Shown here: piece after piece, positions 17,025-25,513 of the stretch
Layout of the letters: each line of letters starts with the position of its first letter
Position numbering within the stretch: the stretch's first letter is position 1
Source: Burkholderia lata
GTDB taxonomy: Bacteria; Pseudomonadota; Gammaproteobacteria; Burkholderiales; Burkholderiaceae
Length of the DNA: 64,000 bases
Assembly (NCBI RefSeq): GCF_902499335.1
Contig: NZ_CABVQK010000009.1
Location: 372,001-436,000 of the forward strand
Direction of reading: 5' to 3'
Program-made: the position numbers and the translations under genes
Notes under the pieces: model-generated
The model's input: only the letters and a program-made list of their open reading frames with translations
Database searches by the model: none
Told to the model about the DNA's origin: nothing

Positions 17025-17920
17025 GCGGTGTCTCCTTGCGACGCGATGCGCGCGCGTACGTAATCGGCGAGCGCGTCGAGATACGCGTCGACCGAGCGTT
17101 TCAGCGCGGCGAAGCCCGCATGTTTCGCGAACGCGGCCTCGTCCATGTACAGCGCGCGGTTGAATTCGATCTGGATGCTGTGGCGCTGCCGTGCGGGATC
17201 GGCGAGCGCGGTCAGCAGGTCGCCGCCCTGGTACGGGTCGTTGACCTGCACGCGATAGCCGGCGCCGGTGAACCACTGCGCGGTCCACGCGGTGAAGGCC
17301 GGGTCGGCGGTCGTGCCGCGCCGGTCGCTGACGACGACGTCCGGCCGCAGCGCGCCCGCGTCGACGTTCATCGCGTTGCCGCGCGACTTCATCGAATGGC
17401 AGTCGATGTGCCACAGCGCGCCGTGCGCGGCATGCAGCGGCTCGGCGATGCCGGCGAGCGCGCGGCGGTACGGCAGGTAGTACGCGTCGATCCGGTGGCG
17501 TACCTCCGCGAGCGACAGCTTGCGGTCATATAGCGGCACGCCGGGCAGCGCATCGCGCCGGATCAGCCCCATCCCGCGCTGCGTGTACGGCTGCGGCGAC
17601 AGCGGCTCGGGCCACGGCTCGGCGAGCAGCATCGCGTCGATGTCGGTTTCCGCACGGTTCGGATCGATATACGCGCGCGGAAACGTCGCGCCGAGCAGCG
17701 TGCCGCCGCGCGCAGGGGCGCCGGCCCACAGTTCGTCGATGTACGCGTCCCACGTGGTGCGGATCGCGTCGTCGGGCGCGACCGTGGCGAAATCCGGCGG
17801 ATACGCGATGCCGCTGTGAGGCGAGTCGACGACGATCGGCAGGGCCGGCACCGTCGGTGTCGTGACGAAATACGCGGGCGATGCGCCGGCAGTCGCGTTG
17901 TTGCAATTAAACGTCAGCAT
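17021..17920 (-). CDS. N-formylglutamate amidohydrolase family protein (HutG-like)
   Basis: A 299-residue protein of the N-formylglutamate amidohydrolase family (FGase/HutG type), which hydrolyses N-formyl-L-glutamate to formate and glutamate. Family motifs: PIVVDSPHSGIAYP (residues 28-41), TDIDAMLLAEPWPE, ALWHIDCHSMKSRG (near 167-180, metal-ligand His) and IQIEFNRALYMDE near 248. It is not next to other hut genes; instead it leads an operon with an IclR regulator and a YfcC transporter, and is divergent from a porin. That points to a separate uptake route for formylated or related amino acids. The ATG at 17920 starts 47 bp from the nearer palindrome. Confidence 0.86.
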   Translation of the reverse strand: MLTFNCNNATAGASPAYFVTTPTVPALPIVVDSPHSGIAYPPDFATVAPDDAIRTTWDAYIDELWAGAPARGGTLLGATFPRAYIDPNRAETDIDAMLLAEPWPEPLSPQPYTQRGMGLIRRDALPGVPLYDRKLSLAEVRHRIDAYYLPYRRALAGIAEPLHAAHGALWHIDCHSMKSRGNAMNVDAGALRPDVVVSDRRGTTADPAFTAWTAQWFTGAGYRVQVNDPYQGGDLLTALADPARQRHSIQIEFNRALYMDEAAFAKHAGFAALKRSVDAYLDALADYVRARIASQGDTA

Positions 17921-17966
17921 GGGGATCAGGTTCTTTACCTAGTTTCTCGAGGCGTCTCGTTTGTTG

Positions 17967-17983
17967 GTTTTAATCATTAAAAC
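17967..17983. promoter_or_regulatory. Palindrome A, IclR operator candidate
   Basis: A perfect dyad GTTTTAAT-C-ATTAAAAC (8-bp arms, 1-nt centre) lies 47-63 bp upstream of the amidohydrolase start. It differs from palindrome B at 18197-18215 only by a compensated swap at two symmetric positions, as expected for two sites of one dimeric regulator. Confidence 0.65.
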
Positions 17984-18155
17984 AGCGTATCAATATTTCA
18001 CAACGACTGAAAATCGCGGTCAAGGGCTTTTTTCGATACCGGGATTACGCGCCGCGATCGGCCTGTAATGCCCGTGGTTATTGGGTCTGTTTCATTCCTC
18101 GAAACACCTGGTGAATCAGGGGTATTGGTCTCCCGTGTGCGTTTTTTTGCATCGC

Positions 18156-18185
18156 TTGACGCTTCAAATCACCAAATTCGACAAT
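18156..18185 (+). promoter_or_regulatory. Porin promoter candidate
   Basis: TTGACG at 18156-18161, an 18-bp spacer and GACAAT at 18180-18185 form a plausible sigma-70 promoter about 85 bp before the porin start. Palindrome B lies just downstream, where a bound repressor would block initiation or early elongation. Confidence 0.4.
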
Positions 18186-18196
18186 GAATAAGACGA

Positions 18197-18215
18197 TGTT
18201 TTATTCAATAAAACA
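18197..18215. promoter_or_regulatory. Palindrome B, IclR operator candidate
   Basis: A perfect 19-bp dyad TGTTTTATT-C-AATAAAACA (9-bp arms) lies 55-73 bp upstream of the porin ATG. With palindrome A the shared core is GTTTTA(A/T)T-C-A(T/A)TAAAAC. The rest of this 349-bp AT-rich gap contains no gene. Confidence 0.65.
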
Positions 18216-18269
18216 CGTTTTGAGCGAAATAAATCGCTCCCCATATTCAATCGACAAAAGGGGTCGGAG

Positions 18270-19373
18270 ATGAAGCGGAAAGGGATGGCAGTCGCGCTGG
18301 CGGGTATCGCAATGGCGGCGGGTGCGACGCAAGCACGGGCGCAATCGAGCGTGACGCTGTATGGCGTGGTCGATTCGGGGATCACGTACACGAACAACCA
18401 GAACGGCCACGCTGCATGGCAGGCGACCGGCGGCAACGAGCAGGGCACGCGTTTCGGGCTGCTCGGCAAGGAGGACCTCGGCGGCGGCACGCGCGCGGTG
18501 TTCCGGCTCGAGAACGGCTTCAACATCGAGAGCGGTGCCGCGAGCCAGGGCGGCCGGCTGTTCGGGCGCCGGGCGTACGTCGGGCTGGAAAACGACCGCT
18601 GGGGCACGCTGACGATGGGCCGCCAGTACAACGCGGCGCAGGAAGTGCTGGAGCCGCTGCAGATCGGCGCGACCACCGCGCTCACGCAGTACGCGCTGCA
18701 TCCGTTCGACACCGACGACCTGAACAACACGTTCCGCACCAACAACTCGGTGCAGTACCAGACGCCCACGTGGTACGGGCTGCGCGCGGTCGGCCTGTAC
18801 GGCTTCTCGAATTCGACGTCGTTCGCGCAAAACCGCGTGTGGAGCCTTGGCGCAAGCTACGAGAACGGGCCGCTGCAACTCGGCGCGGCATACGTGCGCG
18901 TCGATCATCCGGCGCTCGACACGACCGGCGCGGCAGCGTCCGACAACTACTACACGTTCATCAAGGGCGTGACGCGCCAGCAGATCTGGGGCGCGGGTGG
19001 CGCGTATGCGTGGGGCGCCGCGACGTTCGGGCTGCTGTACACGAGCTCGCTGTTCAACCTGCAGACGGGCGGCGCGATGCGCTTCAACAACTACGAGGGC
19101 AGCATGCGCTACCTGATGACGCCCGCATTGCAGTTCGCGCTCGGCGAAACCTACACGCAGGTGCTCGCGTCGCAGGGGCCGAAGCCGAGTTCGCACTACC
19201 TGCAGACGAGCGTCGGCGCGCAGTATTTCCTGTCGAAGCGCACCGATATCTACGTGAATGCGTTCTACCAGCGCGCGTCGTCGAACGCGGTGGCCGCGAT
19301 CGAAGGGATCTCGAATCCGTCGAGCACGCGCACGCAGATCGTCGCGGTGACGGGTATCCGCCACAAGTTCTGA
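18270..19373 (+). CDS. Outer-membrane general porin (Burkholderia type)
   Basis: A 367-residue trimeric porin. A signal peptide covers residues 1-25 (MKRKGMAVALAGIAMAAGAT, cleavage after ARA), followed by the typical mature start QSSVTLYGVVDSGITY. Porin hallmarks are GTRFGLLGKEDLGGGTRAVFRLENGF, GRRAYVGLENDRWGTLTMGRQ and a C-terminal phenylalanine (TGIRHKF) for Bam recognition. The ATG is preceded by GGAG. It is divergent from the amidohydrolase-IclR-YfcC operon and probably admits that pathway's substrate across the outer membrane. It is one of many porin paralogues expected in this genus. Confidence 0.92.
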   Translation: MKRKGMAVALAGIAMAAGATQARAQSSVTLYGVVDSGITYTNNQNGHAAWQATGGNEQGTRFGLLGKEDLGGGTRAVFRLENGFNIESGAASQGGRLFGRRAYVGLENDRWGTLTMGRQYNAAQEVLEPLQIGATTALTQYALHPFDTDDLNNTFRTNNSVQYQTPTWYGLRAVGLYGFSNSTSFAQNRVWSLGASYENGPLQLGAAYVRVDHPALDTTGAAASDNYYTFIKGVTRQQIWGAGGAYAWGAATFGLLYTSSLFNLQTGGAMRFNNYEGSMRYLMTPALQFALGETYTQVLASQGPKPSSHYLQTSVGAQYFLSKRTDIYVNAFYQRASSNAVAAIEGISNPSSTRTQIVAVTGIRHKF

Positions 19374-19406
19374 CGCGGCGGCAGGTTGCGGGCGTGCGCT
19401 TTCTGT

Positions 19407-20243
19407 TTACAGCCGGATCAGCGCCGCGCCCGCGACCACCAGCGCGCACGCGGCGAGCCGCTGCGCGCCGGGCCGCTCGCGCATCACGAGCCAGCCGATC
19501 GCGACCGCGAAGATCGAGCTGGTTTCGCGCAGCGCCGACACCGTCCCGACCGGCAAGTACCGGTACGCGAGGATCACGATCCCGTATGCGGCGAGCGAGA
19601 TCGTGCCGGCGATCGCGCCCTGCGTGAGTGCCGTGCGCGAGCCGAGCACCGCGCGCGGGCCGCCTCGCACCGCGCAGACCAGCACGAACTGCGGCACGCT
19701 CCACAGCACGTACACCCACGCGATGTAACCGAGCGCGCTGCCGGACACGCGCGAGCCGATGCCGTCGCAGATCGAATACGCGGCGATGAACGCGCCCGTG
19801 AGCAGCGCAAACGGCACGCCTTCGCCGGAGAACCGGAAGCCGCGCCGCAGCGCGAGCGACATGATGCCGAACGACACGAGCGCGATGCCCGCGAAGCCGA
19901 GCGGCGTCGGCTGTTCGTGGAGGAATGCGAGCGCCAGCACCGACACCAGCAGCGGCGAAATCCCGCGCGCGATCGGATAGATCTGCCCGAACTCGCCGCT
20001 GCGGTACGCGCGCGCCAGCGTGAAGCAATACGCAACCTCGAGCGCGGCCGACCCGGCGATATACGGCCACGCGGCGGGCGCCGGCGCAGGCAGCAGCACG
20101 GCGCCGGCGACGCCGAACACGAAATACGGCAGTGACATCGTGCCGAGCTGTACGAGCCGGTCTTCGCTGACGTGGAGGAAGGCATTCCAGATCGCGTGCA
20201 GCAACGCGGAGCACAGCACGAGGCCGATGAAGAGGTGGTCCAT
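19407..20243 (-). CDS. EamA/DMT family inner-membrane transporter
   Basis: A 278-residue drug/metabolite transporter with ten predicted helices in two EamA repeats (about residues 5-135 and 145-278). It has the usual small-residue-rich helices and the final pattern SSIFAVAIGWLVMRERPGAQRLAACALVVAGAALIRL. The ATG at 20243 (MDHLFIGLVLCSALLHAIWNA) is chosen because the longer frame needs a TTG. It stands alone, divergent from selD. The substrate is unknown; such proteins export amino acids, cofactors or metabolites. Confidence 0.85.
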   Translation of the reverse strand: MDHLFIGLVLCSALLHAIWNAFLHVSEDRLVQLGTMSLPYFVFGVAGAVLLPAPAPAAWPYIAGSAALEVAYCFTLARAYRSGEFGQIYPIARGISPLLVSVLALAFLHEQPTPLGFAGIALVSFGIMSLALRRGFRFSGEGVPFALLTGAFIAAYSICDGIGSRVSGSALGYIAWVYVLWSVPQFVLVCAVRGGPRAVLGSRTALTQGAIAGTISLAAYGIVILAYRYLPVGTVSALRETSSIFAVAIGWLVMRERPGAQRLAACALVVAGAALIRL

Positions 20244-20359
20244 GGACGAAGGGGCGGACAAGGGGCGGGAGCGGAGGAGGCGCCGTCATTATGTGGGTAT
20301 CGGGCGCATTCGCATGGAATTGTCGATAATGACGTGTTGTTATTCACCGGATGCCGACA

Positions 20360-21424
20360 ATGACCGAAGCCACTCAAGCCCAGCCTGCCGTTCCGCGCCT
20401 TACGAGCCTGTCGCATGGCGGCGGCTGCGGCTGCAAGATTGCGCCGGGCGTGCTGTCCGAGCTGCTGAAGCGCGCGACGCCGCCCGCGCTGTTCCCGGAT
20501 CTGCTGGTCGGCACCGAGACGTCCGACGACGCGGCCGTCTACCGCCTCAACGACGAGCAGGCGATCGTCGCGACCACCGATTTCTTCATGCCGATCGTCG
20601 ACGATCCGTTCGACTTCGGCCGCATCGCCGCGACCAACGCACTGTCCGACGTCTATGCGATGGGCGGCAAGCCGATCCTCGCGCTCGCACTGGTCGGCAT
20701 GCCGATCAACGTGCTGCCCCACGAGACGATCGCGGCCGTGCTGCGCGGCGGCGAATCGGTGTGCGCGGAGGCAGGCATTCCGGTCGCCGGCGGCCATTCG
20801 ATCGATTCGGTCGAGCCGATCTACGGGCTCGCGGCGATCGGCGTCGTGCATCCGTCGCGCGTGAAGCGCAATGCGGCCGCGCGCGCGGGCGACGTGCTCG
20901 TGCTCGGCAAGCCGCTCGGCGTCGGCGTGCTGTCCGCCGCGCTGAAAAAGAACCAGCTCGACGCCGCGGGTTACGCGCAGATGGTCGCGACGACCACCAA
21001 GCTGAACCGGCCGGGCGCCGAGCTCGCCGCGCTGCCGGGCGTGCATGCGCTCACCGACGTCACGGGCTTCGGCCTGCTCGGCCATACGCTCGAGCTGGCG
21101 CGCGGCGCGCACCTCACCGCGCGCGTGCACTATGCGTCGCTGCCGTGGCTCGCGGGCGTCGAGGCGTTCGTTGCCGACGGCGTGTTCACCGGCGCATCGG
21201 GCCGCAATTGGGCCGCGTACGGCGCGGACGTGCAGCTGGCCGACACGCTGCCGCCCGTCGCGCAGGCGCTGCTGACCGATCCGCAGACGTCGGGCGGCCT
21301 GCTGGTCGCGTGCGCGCCCGAGGCCGTCGACGACGTGCTCGCGTGCTTCCGTGCCGACGGCTTCGACCGCGCGGGCGTGATCGGCGAGATGGTGGACGGG
21401 CCCGCACGCGTCGACGTCGCGTGA
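20360..21424 (+). CDS. selD: Selenide, water dikinase
   Basis: A 354-residue selenophosphate synthetase that makes selenophosphate from selenide and ATP for selenocysteine and 2-selenouridine. Near the N-terminus the catalytic segment reads HGGGCGCKIAPGVL, so the active residue is Cys and not selenocysteine. Also present: TDFFMPIVDDPFDFGRIAATNALSDVYAMGG (divided AIRS-type motif, near residues 75-105), GGHSIDSVEPIYGL, DVTGFGLLGHTLE and TDPQTSGGLLVA. MTEATQ at 20360 is used; an ATG at 20351 is equally possible and neither has a strong ribosome site. No selA, selB or selU is adjacent. Confidence 0.93.
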   Translation: MTEATQAQPAVPRLTSLSHGGGCGCKIAPGVLSELLKRATPPALFPDLLVGTETSDDAAVYRLNDEQAIVATTDFFMPIVDDPFDFGRIAATNALSDVYAMGGKPILALALVGMPINVLPHETIAAVLRGGESVCAEAGIPVAGGHSIDSVEPIYGLAAIGVVHPSRVKRNAAARAGDVLVLGKPLGVGVLSAALKKNQLDAAGYAQMVATTTKLNRPGAELAALPGVHALTDVTGFGLLGHTLELARGAHLTARVHYASLPWLAGVEAFVADGVFTGASGRNWAAYGADVQLADTLPPVAQALLTDPQTSGGLLVACAPEAVDDVLACFRADGFDRAGVIGEMVDGPARVDVA

Positions 21425-21496
21425 CGCTGAAGCGCCCCACCGGATTATTTTGCGGTCGCTAGAATCGATGCCTTCCATCGAAGACATCGACGACCG

Positions 21497-22087
21497 ATGA
21501 ACGACTTCCTGTTCGGGCTGATGATCGCGCTGTCGGTCGGGCCCGTTGCGCTGATGATCGCGAACTACGGGATGCGCGCCGGCACCGCAAGCGGCGTGCG
21601 CGCGGCGGTGGGTGTCGCGACGGCTGACGGCTGCTACGCGGTCGTCGCGTTCACGCTCGGCGCGATGCTCGCGAGCACGCTCGCCGCGCATCTGTCGCTG
21701 TTTCGTCTGGTCGGCGCGCTCGTGCTGCTCACGATGGGCGCGCGGATGCTGTGGCAGGCGCTGCGGGATCGCCGCCGCACGCTCGACGGCGATGCGCGGC
21801 CACCGGGCAGCCGCCCGTTTGCATCGATGTTCGTCGTCACGCTCGCGAACCCGCTCACGATCCTGTTGTTCTACGGCTATGCAACGGCTGCCGCCGGTGC
21901 GCATCGGCACTGGCTGCTCGGCGCCGCGTGCGTGTTTGCCGGCAGCCTCGCGGGGCAGCTCGTGTTCGCATTCGGCGGCAGCGTGATCGGCCGGATCGTG
22001 AAGTCGCCGGGGCTGCTTGCGGCGAGCCATGTGGTTGCTGCGCTTGTCGTGCTGGGTTACGGAGTGGCGGGGCTGGCGCGGCTGTAG
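21497..22087 (+). CDS. LysE family amino acid exporter
   Basis: A 196-residue inner-membrane protein with five to six helices, of the LysE/ArgO exporter superfamily. It starts MNDFLFGLMIALSVGPVALMI, where the family's SVGPVAL motif in helix 1 is seen, and has VTLANPLTILLFYGYATA near residues 113-130. It follows selD by 72 bp and may be cotranscribed. The substrate cannot be told. The 259 bp after it, before the nucleoside permease gene, contain no gene that I can support. Confidence 0.85.
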   Translation: MNDFLFGLMIALSVGPVALMIANYGMRAGTASGVRAAVGVATADGCYAVVAFTLGAMLASTLAAHLSLFRLVGALVLLTMGARMLWQALRDRRRTLDGDARPPGSRPFASMFVVTLANPLTILLFYGYATAAAGAHRHWLLGAACVFAGSLAGQLVFAFGGSVIGRIVKSPGLLAASHVVAALVVLGYGVAGLARL

Positions 22088-22346
22088 CGGTTCTCCGGGC
22101 GGGTGATGAGCATGCGGGTGAGGCTGGCGTGCCGGTGTCGATCAACCGGATAGTATTCCTGATGGAATTCCGAGGCGCAGGGACCATTTCCTTCGTCATT
22201 CCCGTGCGTACCCAATCCGTACCGATGCACCGACGCACCTATGCCGTTTCGTAGTCGGGTTCCGCATCGGGCACGCCCGTTCTATACTCCGACGCGCAGT
22301 CTACGAGAGCCGTTCTCGCCCAACATCATCGAAACAAGGAACGCCG

Positions 22347-23426
22347 ATGCTGACTCGCTCCATTCTTTCCGCCGCTGCATTCTCGCTCGCAGCCTGTGCG
22401 ACCGCGCCGTCGATCGCGCAGGACAACCAGGGCAACAACGCGGGCAACAATGCATTCGCCGAGACCGGTGCACAGGGCCGCCCGGTCAAGGTCATGATCA
22501 TCACGATGTTCGGTCCGGAGAGCCAGGCCTGGCTCGACCGGCTCGGCCCGTGGCGCGACATCGCCGTGCCCGGCCTGTCGCCCGACTACCCGAACGTTCA
22601 TTGCAACAAGCAGGACGTGTGCGTGGTCACGACCGGCATGGGCTATGCGAACGCGTCGGCGACGATCATGGCGCTCACGTTCTCGCAGCGCTTCGATCTG
22701 CGCCGCACGTACTTCCTGATCTCCGGCATCGCGGGCGTCGACCCCACGCAAGGCACGGTCGGTTCGGCCGCGTGGTCGAAGTACCTCGTCGATTTCAGCC
22801 TGCAGTGGGAACTCGATGCACGCGAGATTCCGGCGGGCTGGAATACCGGCTTCCTCGGCATCAACACGAAGAGCCCGAACGACAAGCCGCCGCTCGACTA
22901 TCGCACCGAAGTGTTCCAGCTGAACCCGCAACTGACCGACGCCGCGGTCGCGCTGTCGCGCAACGTGGTGCTCGCCGACAGCGCGCAGGCGCAGGCCGCG
23001 CGCGCGAAGTTCACGTATGCGCCGGCGAACCGGCCGCCGACGGTGATCCAGTGCGACACGTCATCGGGCAACACGTGGTTCTCGGGCACGCTGATCGGCG
23101 AGCGCGCGCGCCAGTGGACGAAGATCCTGACCGACGGCAAGGGTACCTACTGCATGACCGCGCAGGAAGACAACGCGACGTATGAAGCGCTCAAGCGCGC
23201 GGCGAGCGTGAAGCGGGTCGACCTGTCGCGCGTCGCGGTGCTGCGCACCGGGTCCGATTTCGACCGGCCGTATGCGGGGCAGACGAGTGCCGACAACCTG
23301 CTGAACTATGCGGACCAGGGCGGCTTCGCCCCGGCGACCGAAAACCTGTATCGCGCGGGCAATCCGCTCGTTCAGGACATCGTGACGCACTGGGGCGAAT
23401 GGCGTGACGGGGTGCCGCGCCGGTAA
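22347..23426 (+). CDS. Exported purine nucleoside permease (NUP) family protein
   Basis: A 359-residue protein of the purine nucleoside permease family, first known from fungal NUP. A signal sequence of about 24 residues (MLTRSILSAAAFSLAACATA) is present; the LAAC stretch could also act as a lipobox. Core motifs are VKVMIITMFGPESQAWLDRL (near 47-66), VVTTGMGYANASATIMAL and FLISGIAGVDPTQGTVGSAAW, and the end has VLRTGSDFDRPYAGQTSADNLL. The fold resembles nucleoside phosphorylases, so a periplasmic nucleoside-binding or cleaving role is as likely as true permease activity. It is monocistronic. Confidence 0.85.
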   Translation: MLTRSILSAAAFSLAACATAPSIAQDNQGNNAGNNAFAETGAQGRPVKVMIITMFGPESQAWLDRLGPWRDIAVPGLSPDYPNVHCNKQDVCVVTTGMGYANASATIMALTFSQRFDLRRTYFLISGIAGVDPTQGTVGSAAWSKYLVDFSLQWELDAREIPAGWNTGFLGINTKSPNDKPPLDYRTEVFQLNPQLTDAAVALSRNVVLADSAQAQAARAKFTYAPANRPPTVIQCDTSSGNTWFSGTLIGERARQWTKILTDGKGTYCMTAQEDNATYEALKRAASVKRVDLSRVAVLRTGSDFDRPYAGQTSADNLLNYADQGGFAPATENLYRAGNPLVQDIVTHWGEWRDGVPRR

Positions 23427-23452
23427 TGGCCGGAAGCTGACTCAGCCTGCGG

Positions 23453-23545
23453 TCAGTGCGCGTGCGGGGCCGAACGGAACGGCGTCCATACCGGCGTGGT
23501 GTCGTCCCAGTGATCGAGCGGCGAAGGGAGTTGATCGTTCATCAT
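23453..23545 (-). CDS. Small ORF of 30 codons downstream of the DUF4148 gene
   Basis: A short reading frame encodes MMNDQLPSPLDHWDDTTPVW and ten more residues ending APHAH. GCAGGAG lies 4-5 nt before the first ATG, a near-ideal ribosome site. The peptide is acidic in the middle, has two tryptophans and no membrane segment. It lies on the same strand as the DUF4148 gene, 100 bp further on and past a hairpin, so it may have its own transcript or be reached by read-through. I do not recognise it. Confidence 0.4.
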   Translation of the reverse strand: MMNDQLPSPLDHWDDTTPVWTPFRSAPHAH

Positions 23546-23602
23546 GTGCTCCTGCAACTAACTATCTAACTGACTGACTCGGCGAGTCGTCGATAGGGGA
23601 AT

Positions 23603-23643
23603 CGCGACGCCGCGCACGGGGCAACCCGTTGCGCGGCGTTGCG
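23603..23643 (-). terminator. Hairpin after the DUF4148 gene
   Basis: A long GC stem (23603-23620 with 23625-23643) has one bulged base and one wobble pair. It starts directly at the gene's stop codon. No T run is present. Confidence 0.5.
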
Positions 23644-23646
23644 CGT

Positions 23647-23940
23647 TTACCGGCCTCCGCCGGCGAGCTGGTTGCTTTCCGGCGTCGGGCGATACGGGCC
23701 TTGTGCCAGTTCGAGCCCTTGCGGATACGAGTTGGCCTTGCGCAGGTACGCGAGCGTGCCGTCCTTGCGTGCTTGCTCGACTTCCGCGCTTACTTCGGCG
23801 CGGGTGCGCGGGCCATAGTGCTGCGAGTACCACGACGTGTTGCCGTAGTCGCCGGCATGCGGCGTACCCGAATCGGCGAAGGCCGGTGCGGACACGGCGA
23901 GCGTGAGGGCGAGGGCGGAGAGAAGATGGCGGCGGTTCAT
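23647..23940 (-). CDS. DUF4148 domain-containing exported protein
   Basis: A 97-residue small exported protein. The ATG at 23940 has AGGAG 8 nt ahead and starts a clean signal peptide (MNRRHLLSALALTLAVSAPAF, cleavage after AFA). The mature part carries the DUF4148 pattern TRAEVSAEVEQARKDGTLAYLRKANSYPQGLE. Such proteins are multi-copy in Burkholderia and of unknown function, presumed periplasmic. The 394 bp upstream, up to the ceoR stop, show no gene; they contain its promoter and a moderately AT-rich patch near 24040-24110. Confidence 0.85.
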   Translation of the reverse strand: MNRRHLLSALALTLAVSAPAFADSGTPHAGDYGNTSWYSQHYGPRTRAEVSAEVEQARKDGTLAYLRKANSYPQGLELAQGPYRPTPESNQLAGGGR

Positions 23941-24334
23941 GGCGTAACTCCTGTCATTCGGAGCTGGCGCTGGAGCGCTTACTCCGGTCCCATCAAGCGG
24001 GATCTGTTCGATGCGCAACGAGGTGCGCGACAGGGTTTACTCTAGGTATCTGTTCCGTCGCGATAAATGCGGCAGATGCGAATTGAATTGTCGTGTCAGT
24101 GGAACAATCGACATCCGTACACCTGGCAGGGTTATGCGGAAATCGCCCGAACCCGCTTGCAGCGGGCTTCGCACGGGAGCGACGACGGCGCGCGGCGACG
24201 CATGCGGACGATTGCGTCGCATGGCACAAAGGTTTGCTGCGGATTCGGGAAGGATCGGGTGCGCCGGGCGGGAAACGGGGCGCGGAGGCGGGGCGACGCG
24301 CGGGCCTCGCAGCCCGCGCGTGCAGTTCAGACGA

Positions 24335-25339
24335 TTACGCGACCCACTCGTTGATGACCGGCGTGTCGAGCGCCGGCGCGCGTTCGGCTTCCTCGAACGT
24401 GCGCTTGCTGCACGTCGCGTCGAGGCTGCCCTTGCCGCTCAGCAGCGGGCAGCGGTCGAACACTTCGGCCACCCAGTCGACGAACACGCGCACCTTCGGC
24501 GACAGATGACGGCTGTGCGGATACACGACCGAGATCGGCATCGGCAGCGGCTTGACGCCGGGCAGCACTTCCTTGAGCCGGCCTTCGCGCAGATGCGGCA
24601 GCACCATGAACAGCGGCGGCTGGATCAGCCCGAAGCCTTCGATCCCGCAGGTCACGTACGCATCCGCGTCGTTCACCGACACGATGCCTTCCATCTTCAT
24701 CTCGACTTCCTTGCCGTCGGTCAGGAACGTCCAGTCGATCGTGCGGCCGGTGCGGCTCGAGAAGTAGTTGACGGCCTTGTGCTGGCTCAGGTCGTCGATC
24801 GATTGCGGCTCGCCGTGGTGCTCGAGATAGTCGGGCGACGCGACCGTCACGCATTCGAACAGGCCGACCCGGCGCGCGACGAGCGACGAGTCCTGCAGTG
24901 CGCCGACGCGGATCACGCAATCGACACCTTCCTGCAGCAGGTCGACCGGCCGGTCGGACAGGCCGAGCTGCAGGTCGATGTCCGGATAGCGCGAATGAAA
25001 TTCGCACAGCGACGGAATCACGAGCAGCCGCCCGATCGAACCCGGCATGTCGATACGCAACTTTCCGTGCGGCTTCCGGTTGTTCGCCTGGAAGCTCGCC
25101 TCGGTTTCCTCGACGTCCGCGAGGATCCGCACGCATCGTTCGTAGTACGCGGCGCCGTCCGGCGTGAGCGACAGCCGACGCGTGGTCCGGTGCATCAGCC
25201 GCACACCGAGGAATGCTTCGAGATTCTGGATGATCGTCGTGACGGACGCTCGCGGCAAGCTGAGCGTTTCTGCTGCCTTGGTGAAGCTGCTTGTATCGAC
25301 GACGCGAGTAAACACCTGCATGGCCTGAAGCCGGTCCAT
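24335..25339 (-). CDS. ceoR: LysR-type regulator of the Ceo efflux operon
   Basis: A 334-residue LysR regulator. The N-terminal winged helix covers residues 1-60 (MDRLQAMQVFTRVVDTSSFT, then KAAETLSLPRASVTTIIQNLE), and the periplasmic-binding-like effector domain covers about 90-300. The ATG at 25339 has GGAGG 5 nt ahead; a GTG one codon earlier is too close to that site. It is divergent from llpE-ceoA-ceoB-opcM, the arrangement described for the salicylate-inducible chloramphenicol/trimethoprim/ciprofloxacin efflux locus of B. cenocepacia. The name rests on that synteny. Confidence 0.85.
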   Translation of the reverse strand: MDRLQAMQVFTRVVDTSSFTKAAETLSLPRASVTTIIQNLEAFLGVRLMHRTTRRLSLTPDGAAYYERCVRILADVEETEASFQANNRKPHGKLRIDMPGSIGRLLVIPSLCEFHSRYPDIDLQLGLSDRPVDLLQEGVDCVIRVGALQDSSLVARRVGLFECVTVASPDYLEHHGEPQSIDDLSQHKAVNYFSSRTGRTIDWTFLTDGKEVEMKMEGIVSVNDADAYVTCGIEGFGLIQPPLFMVLPHLREGRLKEVLPGVKPLPMPISVVYPHSRHLSPKVRVFVDWVAEVFDRCPLLSGKGSLDATCSKRTFEEAERAPALDTPVINEWVA

Positions 25340-25376
25340 CACAACCTCCGCAATCTAATGAGCCTCCGGAACAACA

Positions 25377-25408
25377 AGGCTGCGCTACCTCGTGGGTAAA
25401 CGCAGCCT
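25377..25408. promoter_or_regulatory. Dyad in the ceoR-llpE divergent promoter
   Basis: Inverted repeat AGGCTGCG (25377-25384) and CGCAGCCT (25401-25408), perfect 8-bp arms with a 16-nt centre, lies 38 bp from the ceoR start and 106 bp from llpE. It is a candidate LysR-protein site controlling both directions; assignment to CeoR is inference. Confidence 0.5.
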
Positions 25409-25513
25409 CGGATTGTTCGGGGGCGTTGAATTGTGTTGCCGGATTATAGGCATTTATCCCAATGTCTGCCGGACCCAGAATTCGTTCCATCTCGAAATGG
25501 ATGCTGCATCGTC

